64,000 nucleotides of DNA, from contig NC_018944.1 of the NCBI RefSeq assembly GCF_000304475.1, forward strand, positions 558,001 through 622,000, written 5' to 3'. Origin of the DNA: Kazachstania africana CBS 2517. Its lineage: Eukaryota; Ascomycota; Saccharomycetes; Saccharomycetales; Saccharomycetaceae. Shown here one piece after another: positions 58,938-64,000 of this stretch. A program made the translations under genes and the position numbers. Position 1 is the stretch's first letter, and each line of letters opens with the position of its first letter. The notes beneath the pieces are model-generated. The model was not told the origin of the DNA and ran no database searches. It saw only the letters and a list, made by a program, of their open reading frames with translations.

Positions 58938-60499
58938 GTAACATTAATGCAATAAAACCAAGGACCTAGTACTCGCTTGGCCAGTACTAATAGTTTTTCT
59001 ATTCTTTCAATCAGCTAGATATATCAACGAATATTCAAATATTATAACCACCAGAAACGTAAGAAACTACGATACTCAACCATTCTTAAAAACAAAATGA
59101 ACACATTTTTAGCTATCAGATTATAACTAAATAAGTGCGTTCCGTGATGTCCATTGCTTGCAGAAGATTTGATGCACAGGAAGAGCAGAGCTTGTCTCAT
59201 GTGGTAAAATGTCGTTGTTATTGTTCATAATGCTATGGATCAGTTAATCAAGTAAAAATTCTTATTAACCGGTGGTTATACCAAATACTGCACTGGTTAT
59301 ATATGAAACAAACTATAACATAAATAAGATACAATGAAACAAACTTTGATCAAACTTTAGTGTCCATCTGAGTAATTATACTTTTTCCAGAGCATTTTGA
59401 GTTGTAATAATTATCATGGTCCAGATTCTCATTCCTGATATTATGTAATTTTACTGCTGCTAGTTTCATTAGTTATCACACTATCACTTTATTATGTAAT
59501 TGAATTATTTTAGTGCTGAAGGTGATAGCTAATGCCATACAAAGCTAGATGATGCTAAGTCTCGATTATAGAGATATATGGGATGAATATTTTGAGATAC
59601 TGACCATAATTCGGGACAAGCCTTGAGCAGAATTCAAGTACTGCGGATTCTATTAGTCTCACTCAGATAAGGCTGTGAGGGATTATGTAGGAGACAGTTT
59701 CATCAACATTCTTCATTGGTAATCGATACTTGATAGAATCGGTTCCAATCCAATTATTATGTAAAGGTGAAATAAGAACCAAACCTTTCTGGATATTTCG
59801 TTCTCTTCCTTACTCTATGTACATTGCATAGAAAAGAATATCAACTTATTACGATACTCCGTGATGAAAACAAAAACTTAAACTCTTACAGGCTCATTGT
59901 GTCCAATAATACTGTCAACAATAACAATAACGAAGGTAATAATAGTTCCCAGTACGTTTCCGTTCATCTAGAACATTTTAAGTTCGTCAATATAACTATC
60001 AAAACCTTGAAATGTCGATTAGTGCAGTTAACGGTTCATCTTTTTTAAAGATAACATATATAGTAAGAATATCACCTCCGTATTGTAAGTTCAATACGGC
60101 AACAAGACAGATAATACAGAGAGAATATGACAGGGCTTGTATATATTCTAATTCAGGGACAGAGAGCTTGTATATCGATCTTATCGTATAACTGTAGCTA
60201 AAAGCGTATCAAAAAGCTTGTCCTCTTTTAATATATAAAATTATAGAGTAAGATAAAAGATTAAGAACAAATATGACGAAGAATTCCTTTTTATAGTGTG
60301 GAATTCTTCAAGATGACAAAAGTTGCGTCTATGAAAAGTTTTCACCAATATTCAACCAAATTCAATAATGTGAAATATTTAGTTTAATAAATTGGACGGC
60401 GGGTGTCTAGGTTTTGATGCTGGGAAAGCAGTCACACGAACTTAGGGCTTAATGTTGTAGTGTAGCAGTTTATGTTACAACAAAAACACTCCGTCTATG
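58938..60499. other. Gene-free stretch between the repeat and tRNA-Cys
   Basis: About 1.56 kb, AT-rich. A 74-codon Asn-rich ORF (59824-60048) has no recognisable feature. The sequence ATGAAACAAACT occurs twice near 59304 and 59335. At 60453-60482 TGTTGTA and TACAACA face each other across 16 bp just before the tRNA. I see no full LTR or decayed gene with confidence. Confidence 0.45.
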
Positions 60500-60571
60500 G
60501 CTCGTATGGCGCAGTGGTAGCGCAGCAGATTGCAAATCTGTTGGTCCTTAGTTCGATCCTGAGTGCGAGCT
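60500..60571 (+). tRNA. tRNA-Cys (GCA)
   Basis: 72 bp from GCTCGTATGGCGCAGTGG to GAGTGCGAGCT. Anticodon GCA at 60532-60534. The acceptor stem GCTCGTA pairs with TGCGAGC (one G-T pair), and the T-loop GTTCGATCC is standard. No intron. A T-run follows at 60576-60581. It marks the boundary between the YBR163 and YBR207 syntenic blocks. Confidence 0.96.
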
Positions 60572-60873
60572 ATTATTTTTTTACCTCTTCAACAACCGTC
60601 ATACTTGTGACTGCAGCAATGACACCTGGCTCTTCATAGATCAGTTATTGATTTTCTGTCCATGGTAATAAAAGCTTTATTTTTAACTTTTCTAAGAATA
60701 TATATATATATATTATATACAGGATAAGTTAATATGGCATTTTTATGATGACATAATGGAACGTTATAACGAAGATATTTACCGACTCATCCCGTTATGT
60801 TGAGCGAGTTCATGTATCTAGTTCATAGATGATTAGCTAAAAAGATGTCCAATTGCCAGCAAAAATAAAACAT
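60572..60873. other. Intergenic tRNA-Cys / FTH1 3' end
   Basis: About 300 bp with a TA run near 60700-60718. Nothing else is recognised. Confidence 0.5.
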
Positions 60874-62193
60874 TTATACTGCTCCATGTCTTGCAGACTC
60901 ATCTGGGTGATCCTTTATTAATGGTGCTGAGCTATCTTCTGAGGGCCTTTGAGGTTGGAAGAAGCTCGTTGGATCAGAAGACTGCTCTGGATGTCTCAAC
61001 TGAAGGGAGGCCTTAATCGTATTCATTCGCTTTAGTATACGTCTCTCCTGCCATTTTAAAGGTAGGTATGGAATAAAACCATTCCTTTCCTCTACCATTA
61101 GCAATTTAATAGCAACTATGAGTATGATCCAATATACGTTATAACTTATAACGGAGCCATATGTTGCACTATTAGTCCATCCAAATAAGGCAGTAAAAAT
61201 CATCCAGCCCCCATCAATCTCCCCGTTGCAACAGTTGACGTGCCAAACCGAACGAGAAATGTCGTAAGAGCCTGGCCCACTCCCGACTTCACTCATATCT
61301 TGACCATGACACTTATTTACATAATCCTGCAATTCAAGCTGCCATACACCCTTTGAGAATAAACCAGAGGCGATAAGATACATGAAACACGTTGTAATAA
61401 CTAAGCAAATCTTCAAAGAAAACGAACTTGAATATTTGAAGAAGAGGTAACCCAATACTCCACTTACTATAACGGCGGTAATCATTGATAATGGTATCGA
61501 AGACAAAGGTTGGTCGATACCAACACCTCCGACAAAAACGACTGCTTCAAGACCCTCTCTTAATGTGGTTACGAAAGGAAGAATAAAAAATGCATATTTC
61601 TCGCTGAATGCCGCAGTGGATTGGTCTTGAGTCTTAAATAATTTGTTTCTGTCGGAGTATATTATTGAAGCTAGTTTTACTCTGAACTTCTCACGCAACT
61701 TACCTAATCTTAAAAAGAATAACCCCATGAAAGATATGATAACTGAAGCCACGATACTCAAAATGCCCTCATAATAGTGTTCACTCAATGTCCAGAGATC
61801 TGATCCTACTTTGTAGAATACAGCGATGAATGAACCACCAATTATCGTGCACAAAAGTAATCCCAAGAAACCGCCTGAAATGATCTGCACTTTCAGTTTC
61901 GAATACAATTTAGCACTTTCATCCGGAACGTTGTCTTCAGTAACTATGGCTGGCTGAGATCCTTCGTTTAAAATATCCCTAAATTCGAATAATTCCTCCT
62001 CTTCCTCTACGGTGAAATGGCCATCTTCTTCTTCGACAGCCGTAAGACTCCCATCAGACGAGACCGCAGTTTCTGGAATGGACAGAGTATGCCTAACTAT
62101 GGTCAATAGGATTGATATAATAATCACGATCTCAAGTGACTCCCTCAAAAAGATGAAAAATATTTGAAATGAAAAGAGTTTCTCAAAATCCAT
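60874..62193 (-). CDS. FTH1: Vacuolar iron permease Fth1
   Basis: Fth1 works with the multicopper oxidase Fet5 to export iron from the vacuole. The protein is 439 residues (S. cerevisiae 465). It is a polytopic membrane protein with two RExLE iron-binding motifs: RESLE (17-21, FFIFLRESLEIVI) and REGLE (212-216, TTLREGLEAVVF). A hydrophilic acidic loop (~38-95) follows the first helix. The luminal segment with NKCHGQDMSEVGSGPGSYD and WHVNCCNGE is typical of Fth1 rather than Ftr1. The C-terminus is hydrophilic. Order FTH1-KTR3 matches YBR207W-YBR205W, inverted. Confidence 0.97.
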   Translation of the reverse strand: MDFEKLFSFQIFFIFLRESLEIVIIISILLTIVRHTLSIPETAVSSDGSLTAVEEEDGHFTVEEEEELFEFRDILNEGSQPAIVTEDNVPDESAKLYSKLKVQIISGGFLGLLLCTIIGGSFIAVFYKVGSDLWTLSEHYYEGILSIVASVIISFMGLFFLRLGKLREKFRVKLASIIYSDRNKLFKTQDQSTAAFSEKYAFFILPFVTTLREGLEAVVFVGGVGIDQPLSSIPLSMITAVIVSGVLGYLFFKYSSSFSLKICLVITTCFMYLIASGLFSKGVWQLELQDYVNKCHGQDMSEVGSGPGSYDISRSVWHVNCCNGEIDGGWMIFTALFGWTNSATYGSVISYNVYWIILIVAIKLLMVEERNGFIPYLPLKWQERRILKRMNTIKASLQLRHPEQSSDPTSFFQPQRPSEDSSAPLIKDHPDESARHGAV

Positions 62194-62475
62194 GATCGAG
62201 TTGACTCGTAACGTGGTAAGCTAGTCTACAAATGCTATAGCAACAGTGTGGATATGTATTCTTTCTTGAATATTTATATCAAATTAGATCTTTTTGAAAG
62301 AGGTGCAAACCAATTTTAATGATGTGACGCAGACCTCTACCTCGCACTGTGACATCGAAAAGGATATAATTTGTGTACGACTGTTATTAAAGCACTTCAG
62401 CTTATAGTACATTATTACTTCATATATATACTTATATATAGGATATACAAACGTTATATGATTAAAAGACGTTCG

Positions 62476-63708
62476 CTAGTCTTTTCTAGCTTCTGGAGGT
62501 ATTTCAAGGCCTTGTGCGCTGAAGAATTTTCTGGTACAGAAGTAGAAATCGAACCAGGTGTTATCTTTGGCGGGTTCACAAACACATTGGTTCTGGAGTC
62601 TGATAGATTCTTCAACAGGACATGAATGGAAATTTGGATGGTAGAAACCAATACCGTCGAAGAAATGTAATTCCGATTTGTCCAAGAATAAAGCGGCAGC
62701 AATCGAGTGAACCGGCGCATCACCCCATCTTTCATAGAAGAAACCACCAGACTTGTCCAAGTAGTTGAAGTAGTCTTGGTATGCCTTAGATCTATAAAAT
62801 TCCAATGAAGCGATTTCAAAATTAGTCCAGAAATGGCATAAGTTATAGGTATTACCTTTATCGTTGGAAACAAAGTCCAGTAAATTATTCTTGTTGACAT
62901 GTTCGGGATGTTTCGTAGTGAAGTCCTTGATTGTGTCCCATAAAGTTGGGATTGTGGCCTTATATTCACTAACAGATAAGATAAAACCGTACTTCTTATG
63001 ATTTTCTTTCATGAATTTGAAAATATCGTATTGAATATTACAGTGAATCTTGATGTCGGTATCAACTCTCCAATAGTATTCGTATTCATCTAACAACGGA
63101 CTTTTTAGAAATAAACCTGATTGGAAACGACACATATGTCTATATGGGATAGAGTCACCATAAGGAACATTTTCTTGACCCATTGCAATTCTTCTTTCGT
63201 CAAACTTTTTCTGGTCAATCCATGATGGAACAGACCAATCTTCCTCTGGAATTAAACCGTACTTCACTTTACCAGAAACAAGCGCGCTTGTCACTCTCTT
63301 GAATTCATCAGAAAATGGCTTATCATTCAAGAAGACCCAATCGTAATGGTATCTATTGTTGAAACGATCTTCGACATGTCTGATTGAGTTAACCAGGTTC
63401 CATAAATCTGAATTTCTTGCTAAGGTGACCATAGCAGCCTTTACTTTGACACCATCATCCACTGGATGGACAACTTTTTGGGACTGATCTGTGAATGGAA
63501 TTAGATACTCAGAGGTCTCTTTCGGCGAGGTCTGACCTTGTCTAATAGCGTTACTGTTCTCTGTAGTATAATGGCTTGGTGTATGAAGGAAGAACATTAT
63601 TGTCAAAACAACAATAAAAGTAGCAAATGAGACTCTAATTCCCTTCTGGTACTTCCTAACCAGCAAAGCTGACTTGGGCATAAGTCTCTTCTTATGTTCA
63701 CTCCCCAT
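62476..63708 (-). CDS. KTR3: Alpha-1,2-mannosyltransferase Ktr3
   Basis: Ktr3 is a GT15 enzyme of the Kre2 family that extends O-linked and N-linked mannan in the Golgi. From the ATG at 63708 (MGSEHKKRLMPKSALLVRKYQ) it is 410 residues (S. cerevisiae 404); the 22 extra codons upstream start at TTG and are not used. One membrane anchor (~26-41) is followed by the catalytic domain with WRVDTDIKIHC (DTD in place of EPD of Kre2), NFEIASLEFYRS and FYERWGDAPVHS. The Cys-rich end (SCPVEESIRLQNQCVC) is as in Ktr3. Position next to FTH1 supports KTR3 over other KTR members. Confidence 0.95.
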   Translation of the reverse strand: MGSEHKKRLMPKSALLVRKYQKGIRVSFATFIVVLTIMFFLHTPSHYTTENSNAIRQGQTSPKETSEYLIPFTDQSQKVVHPVDDGVKVKAAMVTLARNSDLWNLVNSIRHVEDRFNNRYHYDWVFLNDKPFSDEFKRVTSALVSGKVKYGLIPEEDWSVPSWIDQKKFDERRIAMGQENVPYGDSIPYRHMCRFQSGLFLKSPLLDEYEYYWRVDTDIKIHCNIQYDIFKFMKENHKKYGFILSVSEYKATIPTLWDTIKDFTTKHPEHVNKNNLLDFVSNDKGNTYNLCHFWTNFEIASLEFYRSKAYQDYFNYLDKSGGFFYERWGDAPVHSIAAALFLDKSELHFFDGIGFYHPNFHSCPVEESIRLQNQCVCEPAKDNTWFDFYFCTRKFFSAQGLEIPPEARKD

Positions 63709-63948
63709 TCTCGTGCAATAATATTTGTTTATATCAACAGAATTAGAAATAGAACTGGGCTTTCTTGTTAACAATCTTGAATATTAATAATGTTTAATAC
63801 GTGGTATAATGTGCTGTTAACTTTTCTCAAAAACTATTTCGCATCGTGAACTTTCGAGCTCGTCCGCATATTGAAAAATACACTTGAATATCTGAAAGGG
63901 CCTGATGGGCCAGCTTAAAACAGAAAACGAATTTGGCTAGAGGGCAAT
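63709..63948. other. Divergent promoter KTR3 / right-edge gene
   Basis: 240 bp between divergent starts, with no recognised site. Confidence 0.4.
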
Positions 63949-64000
63949 ATGGATCGCCAGGAGCTTGTAGAAAATGCATGCGACTTAGAAGGACAACCAC
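63949..64000 (+). CDS. 5' end of a gene cut by the window edge (possibly LDH1/YBR204C-like)
   Basis: An ATG at 63949 opens a frame (MDRQELVENACDLEGQP...) that runs to the end of the window, 17 codons. Divergent from KTR3 is where S. cerevisiae has LDH1 (YBR204C, lipid-droplet hydrolase), and the ELVENA stretch faintly resembles EIVQNA near its N-terminus. The evidence is short, so this is tentative. Confidence 0.4.
   Translation, partial: MDRQELVENACDLEGQP

Noticed and set aside
59824..60048. 74-codon Asn-rich ORF downstream of the toxin-like island
   Set aside because: Low-complexity, no signal peptide or motif; likely chance in AT-rich DNA.
62295..62315. Aft1-type iron site (GGTGCA) upstream of FTH1
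   Set aside because: Reads TGCACCTC on the other strand, lacking the CACCC core.
63709..63774. 22-codon extension of KTR3
   Set aside because: It starts at TTG; the ATG at 63708 gives the usual short cytosolic tail.

Overview
The window is a 64 kb piece of a budding-yeast (Saccharomycetaceae) chromosome. Genes are intronless, about 1-2 kb apart, and every large ORF but one can be matched to a Saccharomyces cerevisiae gene from remembered protein sequence and gene order. Two tRNA genes are present: Tyr (with intron) and Cys. The gene content follows single S. cerevisiae tracks without interleaved genes from the sister (chromosome XVI) track. That pattern suggests a post-whole-genome-duplication species of the Kazachstania/Naumovozyma kind; the species itself cannot be named from the sequence alone.

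Layout. 1-8.4 kb: MRPL7 (3' part), SEC26, YDR239C-like, SNU56 (order of S. cerevisiae YDR237-YDR240), then NHP2, which lies elsewhere (YDL208W) in S. cerevisiae. 9.4-33.5 kb: tRNA-Tyr, then PRP28, PEX5, MNN10, TRS23, VHS1, YDR248C-like gluconokinase, YDR249C-like, PAM1, a beta-NAC gene, MET32, CHL4, RMD5 and CTA1 (YDR243-YDR256), joined to a DIG2-like gene. 34.1-38.7 kb: PHO8, CWC21, KRE2 (YDR481-YDR483). 38.9-56.8 kb: CNS1, SLI15, ICS2, AMN1, IFA38, CDC28, CSH1, TOS1, YSY6, EXO5 (YBR155-YBR163). 57.3-60.5 kb: a non-syntenic island with a secreted, killer-preprotoxin-like gene, then tRNA-Cys. 60.9-64 kb: FTH1 and KTR3 (YBR207, YBR205) and the first codons of a divergent gene.

How the genes connect. 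Several serve secretion and the cell surface: SEC26 (COPI), TRS23 (TRAPP), MNN10, KRE2 and KTR3 (Golgi mannosylation), CSH1 (sphingolipid), TOS1 (wall), IFA38 (very-long-chain fatty acids), YSY6 (ER). CTA1 ends in AKL, a peroxisomal signal read by PEX5, which lies 17 kb away. CDC28, SLI15, CHL4, AMN1 and VHS1 are cell-cycle genes. SNU56, PRP28 and CWC21 are splicing factors.

The most unusual part is 57.3-59 kb. A 314-codon gene encodes a signal peptide, two Lys-Arg (Kex2-type) sites, six cysteines in the C-terminal part and a C-terminal NDEL resembling an ER-retrieval signal. Its base composition is richer in G+C than its surroundings. A perfect 142-bp direct repeat sits directly before its start codon and again 1449 bp further on, with no gene behind the second copy. 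This looks like an acquired or unstable killer-toxin-type locus.
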